A stretch of 64,000 bases of DNA from Rhinopithecus roxellana. Taxonomy: Eukaryota; Chordata; Mammalia; Primates; Cercopithecidae. Position 1 is the stretch's first letter. Every line of letters starts with the position of its first letter. The position numbers were made by a program, and so were the translations under genes. Below the pieces are notes generated by a model that was not told where the DNA came from, did not search any database, and was given only the letters and a program-made list of their open reading frames with translations. Of this stretch, positions 44,317 to 54,918 are shown in pieces. The stretch lies in contig NC_044553.1 of NCBI RefSeq assembly GCF_007565055.1, forward strand, positions 45,559,420 to 45,623,419, given 5' to 3'.

Positions 44317-44764
44317 GTAAGAAGGAAGGTATTGGGGAATTAGCTCATGCAATTATGGAGGCTGACTATAATACGGAGGACTGAGACGGTATAACCATCA
44401 ATCTGAGGCTGAAGGCCTACGAACCCAGGGAATGCTGGTGTAAGTCCCAGAGTCCAAAGGCCAGAGAACCTGGAGCTCTGATGTCCAAGGGCAGGAGAGC
44501 GGAAGATTTCCTAACCCCAGCTCCGAGAAAAAGTGAGAGAGACAATTTGCCTTTCCTCTGCCTTTTTTTTATCTCTCTGGACCCTCAGCAAATAGGATGG
44601 TGCCCACCCATGTTGAGTGGGGCTGAATCTCCCTTAGTCAGTGCACTGACACAAATGCCAGTCTCTTCCGGAAACACCCTCACAGACATGCCCCAAAATA
44701 ATGCTTTGCCAGCTATCTGGGTATCACTTAACCCAGTCAAGCTGATGCCTTAAATTAACCATCA
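44230..44764 (-). mobile_element. MaLR/ERVL-type LTR, reverse orientation, with (GA)n
   Basis: Starts tgtatcagtcgggattctcc and agagagacagagcc, a (GA)n run at 44285-44318, attagctcatgcaattatgg, gagtccaaaggccagagaac, ggtgcccacccatgttgagt, gaaacaccctcacagacatg, and ends aattaaccatca. Order fits a reversed LTR of this old group. Confidence 0.7.
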
Positions 44765-46086
44765 AAGAAGTCCCAAGCTGCAGATAACCACAGGCCATTG
44801 TGTGAGGAGGGAGCCTTTCCTGCAGTGTGTGCAGGCAAGTAGAGGGCAGGGAGGAGCTACAAGGTGTGTGGGCTGGACCCCAAGGGCCTGCAGAGTGGCT
44901 GGGGCTGCCTGTGTTTCCTAGGAATTCAGTGCTACGGCAGGGGAGGGCTAGGCTCCTTGCAGGTATCCTGTTGAGATGGCACCCAAAGCAATTGAGTAAT
45001 CAGGATCCCTCATGCCCATGGGGAACGTTTCCAGGGTTGCATTCTTAAAATTCCTACATCTGCATTGCAAGGTTCAATCCAGGCCTTCTATACTCTCCAG
45101 ATTCAGTTTTGTGCCTCAACTTCTCACTCTTTGGTATTTCACATTGTCTGCTGCTACCTACTCAATACCCACTGTGTTGCCGCCTTCCCCCATTCTCTGA
45201 GCTATTTCTACAGTGGAAAGATGAAACCAGAGAAGAGTCAGTAAACACTTTGCACCTGACCCTCCCTCCCTGCCACGACCACTGCTTTGTCCTATGCTGA
45301 GAAGCTCTCTGTCTCTGGCCTTCATCTGTTGATAGCAGAAAACAGGGATAATGCAAAGTATTCCTGAGAAAAAGAACTAGAACGACTGCTGTTTCCTATG
45401 TTATACTCTCTATAATAAACCTTGTGCTCAAAAGTGGTGAACATGGCCAAGAGAAGCCCAGAATTCTTGAAGCAATGACAGGTGCAGCCTCTACAGGGGA
45501 CCTCCATAGTGCTGGGGAGAATATTCAGCACGGACAGGGATTCAGTCCCTATTGAATCCATGGCAATCAAGCTCTGTGTTATATGTTCCTTCAATCAAGC
45601 CAGGGCCTTACGTCTTTTGAGACTCTAAACACAAGTGAGATGGGGGACACAAGGATGAGGCAAGAAGAGGTTGGCTGGGTTGTTTGCAAAAAAGATCAAA
45701 TTTGCTCTGTGATACAGGATAAAGTAGCAGGTGCTAAACAGGAAGTAACTGAGATCACTGAAGGGGAATACAATGCCAGACATTTTCTTTTTTTCAAATT
45801 TTTTTCAATTTGATTCTGTGTAAAATATAACTATAGTCAACAATATCTTTCCAATGTTGACAAACTGTGATTTGGGGAGGGAAGAGAACTTTCTCATCAA
45901 AGGTGAGGAGAAGCCAAAGCCACAGAAGAGCGGCTCCAGCCGCTGGCTGCCCCAGGCTCAGGCGTCCAGCCATGGAAACTCACTCATGGCTAAATGCTGC
46001 AGATTTCCCGGAAACTCCAGAGCCCAATTTGGGTTGCTGAATCCCTTTGTTTTGATGGAGGGAAAAATGTGTTTTCATTTTTCCCT
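44765..46086. other. No gene or clear repeat seen
   Basis: Single-copy-looking DNA, with frames up to 90 codons on both strands and no recognisable domains. Confidence 0.45.
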
Positions 46087-46099
46087 TTAAAATTTTTCT

Positions 46100-46406
46100 T
46101 TTTTTTTTCTTTTCTTTTTTTTTTTTTTTAGATAGACTCTCGCTCTGTTGCCCAGGCTGGAGTGCAATGGCACAATCTTGGCTCACTGCAACCTCCGCCT
46201 CCTGGGTTCAAGTGATTCTCCTGCCTCAGCCTCCTGAGTGGCTGGGACTACAGGCACACACCACCACGCTTGGCTAATTTTTGTATTTCTGTAGAGACGG
46301 GGTTTCACCATGTTGGCCAGGCTGGTCTTGATCTCCTGACCTCATGATCCACCCACTTTGGCCTCCCAAAGTGCTGGGATTACAGCAGTGAGCCACGTGC
46401 CCAGCC
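46100..46406 (-). mobile_element. AluS-like SINE, reverse orientation (first of a pair)
   Basis: Poly-T/C tail then gatagactctcgctctgttg, cctccgcctcctgggttcaa, gtagagacggggtttcacca, ending gtgcccagcc. Flanked by ttaaaatttttct and ttaaatttttcc. Confidence 0.95.
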
Positions 46407-46418
46407 TTAAATTTTTCC

Positions 46419-46715
46419 TTTTTTTTTTTTTTTTGAGACAGGGTCTCACTCTGTCTCCCAGGCTGGAGTGCAATGGCGCGATCTCAGCTCACTGCAACCT
46501 CCACCTCCCGGGTTCAAGCTATTATCCTGCCTCAGCCTCCCAAGTAGCTGGGATTACAGGCGCCCACCACCATACCAGGCTTTTTTTTTTTTTCAGTAGA
46601 GATGGGGTTTCACCATGTTGGTCAACCTGGTATTGAACTCCTGACCTCAGGTGATCCACCTGCCTCGGCCTCCCAAAGTGCTGGGATTACAGGCATTGAG
46701 CCACCACGCCCAGTC
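46419..46715 (-). mobile_element. AluS-like SINE, reverse orientation (second of a pair)
   Basis: Poly-T then gagacagggtctcactctgt, cctccacctcccgggttcaa, cagtagagatggggtttcac, ending acgcccagtc. Flanked by ttaaatttttcc and ttaaatttttct, so it uses the same target as its neighbour. Confidence 0.95.
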
Positions 46716-46739
46716 TTAAATTTTTCTTATCAATTTTTA

Positions 46740-47284
46740 ATCAGTAAAGTAACTCATGCTTGTGGCAACTGAAACAAATGTTGATATTTATCTTTCCTTA
46801 AATGTATATAGTTTTATTTTCTTTAAAACAGGGTTATCTACACATATGACTTTACATCCTACTTTTTCCATTTAACTCCTCCAAGTCAATGCATACAGAT
46901 CAAACTCTTTTTAAGTAGCTGCATCCCAGTGTGTAGTGTGAACTTGATACTTTATTCCATTCTTTCCAATTTAATGAATACTCCAATTATTTTCTGGGGT
47001 GTTGTGGTTTATTTGATTTATGTCTTGGCTACCACACACATTACTGGATTAAGCATCTTTATAGATACATCCTTACACAAGGGACCTTTCTTTTCTGAAG
47101 AAAACGTGCAAAAATGGAATTGCTTGGAAATGGAGATGTGTTCTTTTTAAAATAGATATTACCAAATTACTTTCTGAAATTAGAAATCCACCCCCCCAAA
47201 AGCAAAATATGAACATGTCAGTCTTCCCACACCTTCATCAGTACTCCCCTTTTATTATGACTTTGGCTGTTTTCTAAAGAATTT
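46740..47284 (-). mobile_element. Old L1M/HAL1-type LINE, reverse orientation
   Basis: aagtagctgcatcccagtgt, tgcaaaaatggaattgcttg, accaaattactttctgaaat, cttcccacaccttcatcagt. Continues at 48350-48560 after an LTR insertion. Confidence 0.65.
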
Positions 47285-48120
47285 GCACCCAGGGAAAAAT
47301 AAGAAAGTGGGTTACCTCTCCACCTCAGCCCGCAGTGCATCAGCTTCACCAGCTTCTTTACACACAAATGTCACCCAAGGTCCACCATCTTTCCAGAAGT
47401 TCGAAAAGCCATTCAAGGCCAGGCACGGTGTAATCCCAGCACTTTGGAATTTCGAGGTGGGAGGATTGCTTGGGCCCAGGAGTTCAAGACCAGCCTGGGC
47501 AACATGGCAAAAACTCATCTTTACAAAAAATACAAAAATTAGCCAGATGTGGTAGCACACACCTGTAGTCCCAGCTACTTGGGGGGCTGAGGTGGGAGGA
47601 TCACTTGAGACCAGGAGGTTGAGGCTACAGTGAGCTGTGACTGCATCCCTGTACTCCAGCCTGGATAACAGAGCGAGATCCTGCCTCCAAAAAAAGAAGA
47701 AAAAAAAAAGAAAAGCCATTCAAGTGCATATTTTGTAGTGGACCCTATGATGCAGCCCCAGATCCTTTTTTCAGGAATGAAAGACCTCGTCCCCCAGCTT
47801 CTGAAAGTAACATGGAGACCAGCCCCAGCAGTCAGGCCCAGCAGTCAGCCATGGGAAGATGCCTCAGCTGCATGAAAAGTCCCCTCCTCAAGGTCAAGTC
47901 ATATCTCTGCTTGATACAAGGGTATAAATGCCAGGTTCTCTGGTTTCAACCCAGGACAGTTCTGCAGGGTCACCCCATCTTTAGACCTGCCCACAGGGTC
48001 CACGCTATAGCTTGCCTGAGACTACCATGGTTGGACAGTCCCTAATAAACTTCCCACATGCTAGTCTCTGTCTCAGAGTCTGCTTCTCACACAACCCAGA
48101 AATGAGATGCACATTTTAAA
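47285..48120 (+). mobile_element. ERVL-like LTR, split by AluJ
   Basis: 3' end ctaataaacttcccacatgc with AATAAA, then ctctgtctcagagtctgctt and acacaacccag, the same end as 12580-13011 (reversed) and 33200-33656. Sits inside the reversed old L1. The 5' boundary near 47285 is estimated. Confidence 0.6.
47418..47709 (+). mobile_element. AluJ with 15-bp target duplication
   Basis: gccaggcacggtgtaatccc (short deletion of the usual gctcacgcct), gcttgggcccaggagttcaa, cacttgagaccaggaggttg, a (A)nG tail. Flanked by gaaaagccattcaag at 47403-47417 and 47710-47724. Confidence 0.95.
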
Positions 48121-49029
48121 AGAAAGGAAGTCCCGCACAGTACTCATTCAGAGTATCCAACTTAGAGAATCCATGACATAAAGTTCTTTTGATTTTGGTG
48201 GGCTGATTCTCCCATTTGATGCCTCTGACAAATGAAGACCCCACATAGGTACACCTCTGTATTTACTAGATTATGCCTTCCCAGAATAGTCGTGTTCATC
48301 ATTATTGTAAAAGAAACTTGACAGTCATAGGTAATTCACCAGAACTCTTTTTCATTTTTGCCAATCATTAGGTGAAAAATTGGTTTTCACAGTGTTCTTT
48401 TAATTGGCATTTCCCCAACGGCTATGGGAAGAGAATGTTTTTAAGTGTTTATTTTATTACCTGTTCATATACTTTTGCTCATTTTTCCTTTTGCTTCACC
48501 TGTAACTTTTCTTATTAATTGGTAACAGATGTTTGGATAATATGTTGCTTTCTTTACTTTTTAAATGGTGACTTTCATCCCTTTTAACACATTATGTGTT
48601 AGTTTTTCAAGAATTACTTTAGTTTTAGTTTTAAAAATCCATATATACAGAAGCATATAAAGAAGAAAGTAATAACAAAATGTTTCCACTTTGAAGTTCT
48701 TAATTCTTCCTTGCAATTCTTCCATCCTCAGTTTTCATAATTCAGATAATCTTCTATCAAACTTTACATATGGTTTTGAATTCTTGGTTTTTCACATAAT
48801 ATCCTATCATAAGTATTTCCCTGGCCCATTAAAAGCCTTAATAAACATATTTTAAATGTTATCAAATGAAAAACTATTATTTAATTTAATCCCTTCAGAA
48901 GTGTCAAACATGTGGGTCATTTCCAGTTTCTACCTATTATAAATAATATTATTATGAGCTTCATGTGCATAAATATGTTTACATTCCTAGTTGTTTCCTT
49001 ACATTCTCAAGAATTAAACTGAGTTAAAC
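48121..49029 (-). mobile_element. Old L1M/HAL1 pieces with unassigned spacer
   Basis: 48350-48560 (ttttgccaatcattaggtga, attggcatttccccaacggc) continues the old L1 of 46740. 48640-49015 (gggtcatttccagtttctac, tattataaataatattatta, atgagcttcatgtgcataaa) is another reversed old L1. 48121-48349 shows nothing recognised. Confidence 0.55.
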
Positions 49030-49545
49030 ATATTAAGGAAGTAAAGGAATAAAGAATGATTACTCCACAGGCAAAGCAGTGGCACAGACCGCTGTCACTC
49101 ATTTTTATGGTTATTTCTCGACTTTACACAAAACAAGGGGTGGATTATTCATGAGTTTTCTGGGAAAGGGGTGGGCAATTCCTGGAACTAAGGGTTCCTC
49201 CCTATTTTAGACCATATAGGGTAACTTTCCGACATTGCCATGTCATTTGTAAACTGTCATGGTGCTGGTGGGAGTGTCTTTCAGCATGCTAATACATTAT
49301 AATTAGCATATAATGAGCTGTGAGGATGACCAGAGGTCACTCTCATCACCATCTTGGTGTTGGTGGGTTTTGGCTGGCTTCTTTACTGTAAACTGTTTCA
49401 TCAATAAGGTCTTAAAGGCCTTTATCTTGTGCTAACCTCCTATCTCATCCTGTGACTTAGAATGCCCAGCCTCCTGGGAATGCAGCTTTTACCCACCCTC
49501 TATATGAGATGGAGTCACTCTGGTTCCAAAGCCTCTGACATTTCC
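49030..49545 (-). mobile_element. ERV1 (MER4-group-like) LTR, partial, reverse orientation
   Basis: aggaataaagaatgattact, ttttatggttatttctcgac, aacaaggggtggattattca, tagaccatatagggtaactt, gccatgtcatttgtaaactg, gaccagaggtcactctcatc, ttggtgggttttggctggct, ctcatcctgtgacttagaat. Only the part away from U5 is present. Confidence 0.75.
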
Positions 49546-49837
49546 ACCTTCCCTTTTATAAGAAAACCCTTAATCCTAAGGGTTGTAGAGGGACAAAGAT
49601 CCATCTTCCGTAATTTCTTCAGGTTGAATAAGCGGCGATCATATTCCTGCCTAACTATTAGGGTCTACTTTGTATTCAGGGTAGAGAAGAGCTCAGTCAG
49701 AAAGCACTGGTATGTCAAGGGCCACTCATAACTTGAGTTCTGACAAAAGGTGATATCCAAAGTTGGCCAGTCATTGCTTCAGTCTATTTCCTTTGGGTTG
49801 GGGGTCTCGGTATCATTCTTTCATGGTTCGCCAGAAA
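49546..49837 (-). mobile_element. Remnant between two ERV1 LTR parts
   Basis: About 290 bp between LTR pieces. It contains no recognisable retroviral gene. The end next to 49838 (ctttcatggttcgccagaaa) is where the primer-binding region should lie in a minus-oriented provirus. The coding interior is almost wholly deleted. Confidence 0.5.
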
Positions 49838-49997
49838 GATGTTATCAGAAAGGGGTCGCAGAATCAGACCCCAAGAGAGGTTCGTGGATCTCACACAAGA
49901 AAAAATTTAAGCCGAATTCATAGAGTAAAGTGAAAGCAAGTTTATTAAGAAAGAAGGAATAAAGAATGGCTACTCCATAGACAGAGCAGCCAAAACA
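49838..49997 (-). mobile_element. ERV1 LTR, R/U5 part, reverse orientation
   Basis: Begins tgttatcagaaaggggtcgc, then agaccccaagagaggttcgt, gagtaaagtgaaagcaagtt with reversed AATAAA-type tttatt, and agaaggaataaagaatggct. It overlaps the left piece only over the last 40 bp or so. Confidence 0.75.
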
Positions 49998-50859
49998 TAG
50001 AAACATTTAAAGGCTTTTATTATATATCTCAGCTCATTTTGAGGACTCATTTGTAAACCAATGTTTTACATCTGAAAAGAAATAGTGCAGTGAAAGCATC
50101 ACACTCAAGCTTGTCCAAGCTTTGGTGGTTGCGGTAGTAGTGGCTTGGGTTATTCAATATAAACATATATTACATTTACTGTCTACAAGCAACTATTTTA
50201 GGCATGAGAGGGATGTGAATAAGGGTGACAGGATCCTGGCCTCAAAGAGCAAAGGATCTGGGAGAAAGATGAACAATCATTGATCCGATATGACACACAC
50301 AAAAAATTGAAACAAATCCTCAACAAAATTTTAAGTCAGTGTGTGGAGGGGGAACTGTGGTAAAACAAGGCAATTGGAAAGATAACATTTTTACTATTGT
50401 GGTCTCAAAAACATCCTAAAGGGCACTGGGGCCTTTTTTTTTAATAATCAATACTAGCAGTACTGTACATTTATACCAAGTCTAGGATTTGGAAAGTGGT
50501 TTGAGGATTTTCCATCATTTCCTAGGTTTATGGGGTTTGCAGCTTTGCTTTTATGAACTCCTGTTGGCCACCACTTGGTTTCCTTGTCACCAAGTCACCG
50601 GCACACAGCCTCCATATTTTTCTGGTAGTTTTATTTTACAGCAGCCCATTCTGCACCAGGGGCTTGAGGACTGCACTGTGTCTTCAAGGCGGGGGCTGCT
50701 TACATTCGTTGCTGGTTTAGGCTGTTTGCTACTTGCCCCCGGAGGAGGCTCTAGGATGGAGAGAGACCTGCCTTGCTGGCTTCCAGCAGCACATGCTTTC
50801 TCCCCTACTCAAAAGCTGAAGGGACCTTCAACACCACAATCAAACTTGAACAACTTAAA
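49998..50859. other. No gene recognised
   Basis: 50170-50360 may be a weak reversed L2. A 148-codon plus-strand frame (50489-50935) runs into a MIR and has no recognisable domain. Confidence 0.45.
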
Positions 50860-51000
50860 GAGAGTGCTGTGTGACAGCCCTAGAGTCAGAAGTTCTGAAT
50901 TTGACCTTTGGTTTCCCCACTTAGCAGCCGTCTGACCTGGACAACCTGCTTACACCTCTCACCTTTCTTTCCTCAACTATTACACAGAGCCAAGAAGGAT
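50860..51000 (+). repeat. MIR SINE
   Basis: agtcagaagttctgaatttg, ccgtctgacctggacaacct, tttctttcctcaactattac. Confidence 0.65.
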
Positions 51001-51321
51001 CGCGAAAAGACAAAAATACAATGGATAGGAAAACACGTAAAAAGAGGAAATTGTCTTTGAAATATCAACATTTATTATGTTTTAAGAAATCTAAATGAAA
51101 GAGTTTGTAGTCCCTCCTCTCTGAACAAATTTTGATGTCCACAGTGGAGGCAGTGGGGGACAATGATGTATTCTTTGTCAATTTTAAAATGTGTGGTTTA
51201 AAGTGACGTGACAGAAGAACCATTTTTCGAGCTTCATTCTGTCCCTGGAGAGGCAGACTTTGGCTAGCTAAAAACACATTTGAGTGTGTGGCTAAGGTTT
51301 TAAAAGTGAAGAGGAAATAGG
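51001..51321. other. No gene or clear repeat seen
   Basis: Unassigned DNA before an Alu. Confidence 0.4.
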
Positions 51322-51576
51322 CCAGGGCACAGTGGCTCATGTGTGCAATCCCAGCACTTTGGGAAGCCAAGTGGGCAGATCACCTGAAGTCAGGAGCTCG
51401 AGACCAGTATGGCTAACACGGCGAAATCCCATCTCTACTAAAAATACAAAAAATTAGCCAGGCATGGTGGCATGCGCCTGTAGTCCCAGCTACTTGGGAG
51501 GCTGAGACCAAATAATCACCTGAACCCAAGAATCATGCCATTGCACTCCAGCCTGGGCAACAGAGTGAGACTCCAT
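51322..51576 (+). mobile_element. AluS-like SINE with right-arm deletion
   Basis: aggccagggcacagtggctc, aagtcaggagctcgagacca, aaaattagccaggcatggtg, cctgaacccaagaatcatgc (the usual ggaggttgcagtgagccgag is missing), actccagcctgggcaacaga. Confidence 0.93.
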
Positions 51577-51577
51577 C

Positions 51578-51615
<38 letters not shown>
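51577..51615. repeat. (AATC)n microsatellite at the Alu tail
   Basis: About nine tandem atca/caat units replace the usual poly-A. Confidence 0.95.
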
Positions 51616-51616
<1 letters not shown>

Positions 51617-52689
51617 GTTAAGGGGAAACTTGGAAGGAAGGCTAAATGGGAAAGTTTCTTTAGGGTTTACAATTTGATACCAGGCTCCTCTCCTTAACCA
51701 CGCAGACTTCCAGGCCATCGGCAATTACCATCCACTCCTTGTTCTATAAAAGGGGCTTTCAGGGAGCAGATGTTGACATGGTTGGCGGGGCATTAGATAC
51801 TCAGCCAGGCCTCTGGACAAATGCAAAGGATGTGCCAGCAGAGATTCTCAAACAAGAGCTTCTACTTTGTGAGCCTAAGAAGAAACCCGCAGACTTGTTG
51901 TTTTACCCCACTTCCATTGGATAGAAAAAACACACATAAAACATACACTTCCTAGACACCAAGTGAAGGAAATATTACCCCCAAGTGATTTAGTTAGGCA
52001 CACCTGGAAGCCAACTCAAAGAGACTACACTTTCATCCAGAGAAGCTCAGGGAAGAGAGAAAAGGGACTAGAACATGCTCCCCAATCCATCTCTCCACCC
52101 TGTCACCACCCAGTCATGTCATCTATTCCACCACAGCCCCCGAAAGCAAGACTGAGACCTCCATCCCCACCCCTCCCTCTCCATTCTCACACCCATGCCC
52201 TGGGCCAGGCTAAGGAGGTGCTGCAAGGATCAGCCTCCCTGGATGTTCACCCCACTCCACTCCCCATCTGCCTTCAAGGATCCTCTCCTAAGCTTAGCAA
52301 CCTCTGGAGACCCCTACCTGTTCAAGAGTGAAGCCCAAGACTCCACATCTGATGTCTTCCAAGCATTCCCACCCGCCACTAGGTAGTGCCCAGCCCCCAG
52401 CTTTTCTCTCCCCAGGGGCTTCGTCTCACAGCTTTTTCCTACAGATCCTCTTTCTACCTGCAGCCCTGAGATCCCCATGCCTGCCTGCACTTGAAAGATG
52501 GTCCAGGCAATTCCCAGGACGCCCTATATATAACTCAGCTCCTGCTCTGTGGATTCACAGCACCGGTCAGAAGCATGCAGAGCCCTGCCTGCTCCCCGCC
52601 CAAAAGAAGTGGTATTTGTAGAGGGACTGCAGAGTGAAAAAGGTCAGCACAAGCTGCAGTGGGAAATCCATTGAGTAAAAACACTTAAG
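51616..52689. other. No gene or clear repeat seen
   Basis: GC-richer single-copy-looking DNA with several overlapping frames of 60-122 codons, Pro/Ser-rich and without recognisable domains. Confidence 0.45.
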
Positions 52690-52925
52690 CAGGAAATAAT
52701 AACGATGAGAGCTCATGCTTTCAAAGGAGACTTCCTATTTGCATGTGCTTTCACATCCATAATCCCTCTGACTCAACATCATTCAGTGGGAAAAGGAAGC
52801 AAGTGTTCGCTCCATTTTACAGATAAGAAATGTAAAGCTGGAGGAAGTTAAGCACCCGCGGCAGAACCCAAAACTTGGGGGTTGTTAGTGCTCAAGGCCT
52901 CTTCAGCTTCTGGTAATGAAGAACA
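52690..52925 (-). repeat. MIR SINE, reverse orientation
   Basis: tgcatgtgctttcacatcca, tctgactcaacatcattcag, gctccattttacagataaga, ggaggaagttaagcacccgc. Confidence 0.75.
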
Positions 52926-53509
52926 AGCACTGGCTTGAGCTCACCCACTGGCCTCCGTCCAGGTTCCAGGCCACCCTGCCCAGTACAGCCAGCCAACAAC
53001 AACAGCAGAGACAGCAGAAGACTCACCCCTCAGCAAACTGGAGTGTGTTGTAAAACAGAATGTCCCAGAGAACAATGTGGAGGTTGGCATCCTGATTAGA
53101 GACTCGTATGGAGTAAGGCCTAGCTACCACTAACAAACCATAAAGGCCGAGCCGCAAGAGTTATGACCCTCCATCCTCCAGGAAAGCAATAAAACCACAC
53201 TCCACATCCTCTGGACTGGGCACAAATGGACGGCCGGTATTGATTATATGACAAAATAAATCAGCCACATACCTTCCCTGCAGCATTTCCCTCCGCCTCC
53301 CCCACACCCTAAGAGGCGGGTTTTGCCGTCTGTAGTTGGCTCTTCTTTCTTCCATCAAGTGGGAAGAACCTGGTCTGGAAGGTGGTTCCTGCCAAGAACA
53401 GAGCCAGCACATGGACCTGCGGATGGGGGTTCTGAGCAGCTGTCCATGGTGAGGGGCTTGCACCAGATAAAAATGCTAGGGCTGCCCTCTTTGGCAGAAG
53501 GAAGGGAGC
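52926..53509. other. No gene or clear repeat seen
   Basis: Single-copy-looking DNA. Confidence 0.4.
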
Positions 53510-53513
53510 TAGA

Positions 53514-53812
53514 GTCTGATCATGGTGGCCCACACCTGTAATCCCAGCACTTGGGGAGGCCAAGGCAGGCAGACCACTTAAGGCCAGGATTTCGAGACCA
53601 GCCTGGCCAACATGATAAAACCTCATCTCTACTACAAATACAGAAATTAGCCAGGTGTGGTGGCACACACCAGTAATCCCAGCTACTTGGGATGCTGAGG
53701 CAGGAGAATTACTTGAACCCGGGAGGTGGAGGTTGCAATGAGCAGAGATTGTGCCACTGTACTCCAGCCTGGGTGACAGAGCGAGAATGTCTCATAGAAA
53801 AAAAATAATAAT
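53514..53812 (+). mobile_element. AluS-like SINE
   Basis: tgatcatggtggcccacacc, ttcgagaccagcctggccaa, cttgaacccgggaggtggag, then an A-rich (aat)n tail. ggaagggagctag before and ggaaggaggggagctag after are the target duplication. Confidence 0.95.
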
Positions 53813-54229
53813 AAAAGGAAGGAGGGGAGCTAGGGAGGACCACTCCTCCAGCTCTTCGCCTTAGGTGCAGCACCCCTCTCCCGCAGGCTGCACCCTCTCC
53901 GGCAGATAGAAGTGGGGGTCAGGGGCTCTGACGCTGCCCCAACCTCACAGGAGCAAGAAAGGGATTTCCTCTGCATCCCATATGAGCCAGAATGTGGGGG
54001 CCCACTTTTCAGGGCCATCTTACTGTTTTCTCCTATTTCTAGCTCCAAAGCTTTGCTGTCTTCTTAAGAACTCACTTCTCCTCCTAGGAAGAAAAGGGTG
54101 GGCAACTCTTACGGAGTATTCATCAAAGGAAAAGGGCCGTGAGATAGGAAGGAAACTCTGATATTACAGTATTCCTGCAAACACTGACTCATCTGCTCCT
54201 GAGGTAGCCCTAAGGAGCAAATGGAAAAA
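53813..54229. other. No gene or clear repeat seen
   Basis: Unassigned DNA between the Alu and a degenerate hexamer tract. Confidence 0.4.
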
Positions 54230-54360
54230 CTAGGATTAGGATTAGGATTAGGATGACGATTGCTATGGGCATTTGCGGTGGAACTGGTATTGGCATTGGT
54301 ATTTGGACTCATATTAGTATTTGCATCCACATTGGTACTGGTATGAGTCTTAGTATTTTA
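54230..54360. repeat. Degenerate hexamer tract including (GGATTA)4
   Basis: Starts with about four ggatta units (54234-54256), then decays into ggtattggcattggtattt and ggtactggtatgag-type units with roughly six-base spacing up to 54360. Confidence 0.75.
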
Positions 54361-54840
54361 TGAGGACAAATGGTGGGAGTCACTAACAGCTAGAAAGTCC
54401 AGTGCTGCCCCTCCTTGTCCTCTATTCTCAATACAGACCAGAGGTTGTCTCTGGCAGTAAGCACGAGCATAAAGGCTCTTGAGTTCTGTTTAACCTGGGG
54501 CCAGCATGGGATGGCAGTGCACCCTCCTGGGGCTCCAGGAGGAGAATGGTACAAGTCAGGTCTTAAGCACAGCTCCCAAAACTTGCATCAGCTCAGGGTT
54601 ACAGCAAGACAGTGGGAAATAAGGCCAGATATGAGGACAGGAGGCCAGAGTCAATTCTGAATGACATCATTTCCTACAAAAATGGATCACCATTCAGGTC
54701 CTGGAAGCCCTCTTAAGTCCCGGGATCCAGGGCCAGGACCCTTTCTGTTGCCCCTACCATACTAGCACTCATCTGCATACACACACACACACAACCACAC
54801 ACACTCCGCAATGAGCCTCACTGACATCACTCTATGGCTT
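54361..54840. other. No gene recognised; short (AC)n near 54778-54803
   Basis: Unassigned DNA. acacacacacacacacaacc lies just before the tRNA-derived insertion. Confidence 0.45.
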
Positions 54841-54918
54841 TGAGAACATTCGCAGAGCAAAGGAGGGTTTCATGGTGTAATGGTTAGCACTCTGGACTCT
54901 GAGAACATTCGCAGAGCA
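54841..54918. repeat. 19-bp direct repeats around the tRNA-Gln half
   Basis: Identical copies at 54841-54859 and 54900-54918. The length fits an L1-type target-site duplication. The final tga of the tRNA half overlaps the second copy, which could be the priming microhomology. Confidence 0.9.
54866..54902 (+). pseudogene. Retroposed 5' half of tRNA-Gln, flanked by a 19-bp duplication
   Basis: ggtttcatggtgtaatggtt followed by agcactctggactctga matches the 5' half of nuclear tRNA-Gln (CUG type) from its first base through the D arm and anticodon stem into the anticodon loop, with one visible change in the acceptor stem. The anticodon 3' strand, T arm and CCA end are absent. tgagaacattcgcagagca stands on both sides (54841-54859 and 54900-54918). 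Six extra bases (aaggag) precede the tRNA start. No poly-A tail. It lacks a B box, so it is not a working tRNA gene. Confidence 0.88.

Noticed and set aside
47312..47719. 135-codon minus-strand frame
   Set aside because: Antisense AluJ plus LTR.
50489..50935. 148-codon plus-strand open frame
   Set aside because: Ends inside a MIR, low-complexity hydrophobic start without clear signal peptide, no domain.
51963..52621. Pro/Ser-rich frames of 63-122 codons
   Set aside because: Composition follows local C-richness; no domain or splice evidence.
54230..54256. Possible interstitial telomere repeat
   Set aside because: Units are GGATTA, not the TTAGGG/CCCTAA telomeric hexamer.
54866..54902. Functional tRNA gene
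   Set aside because: Only the 5' half is present: no 3' anticodon strand, T arm, B box or terminator.
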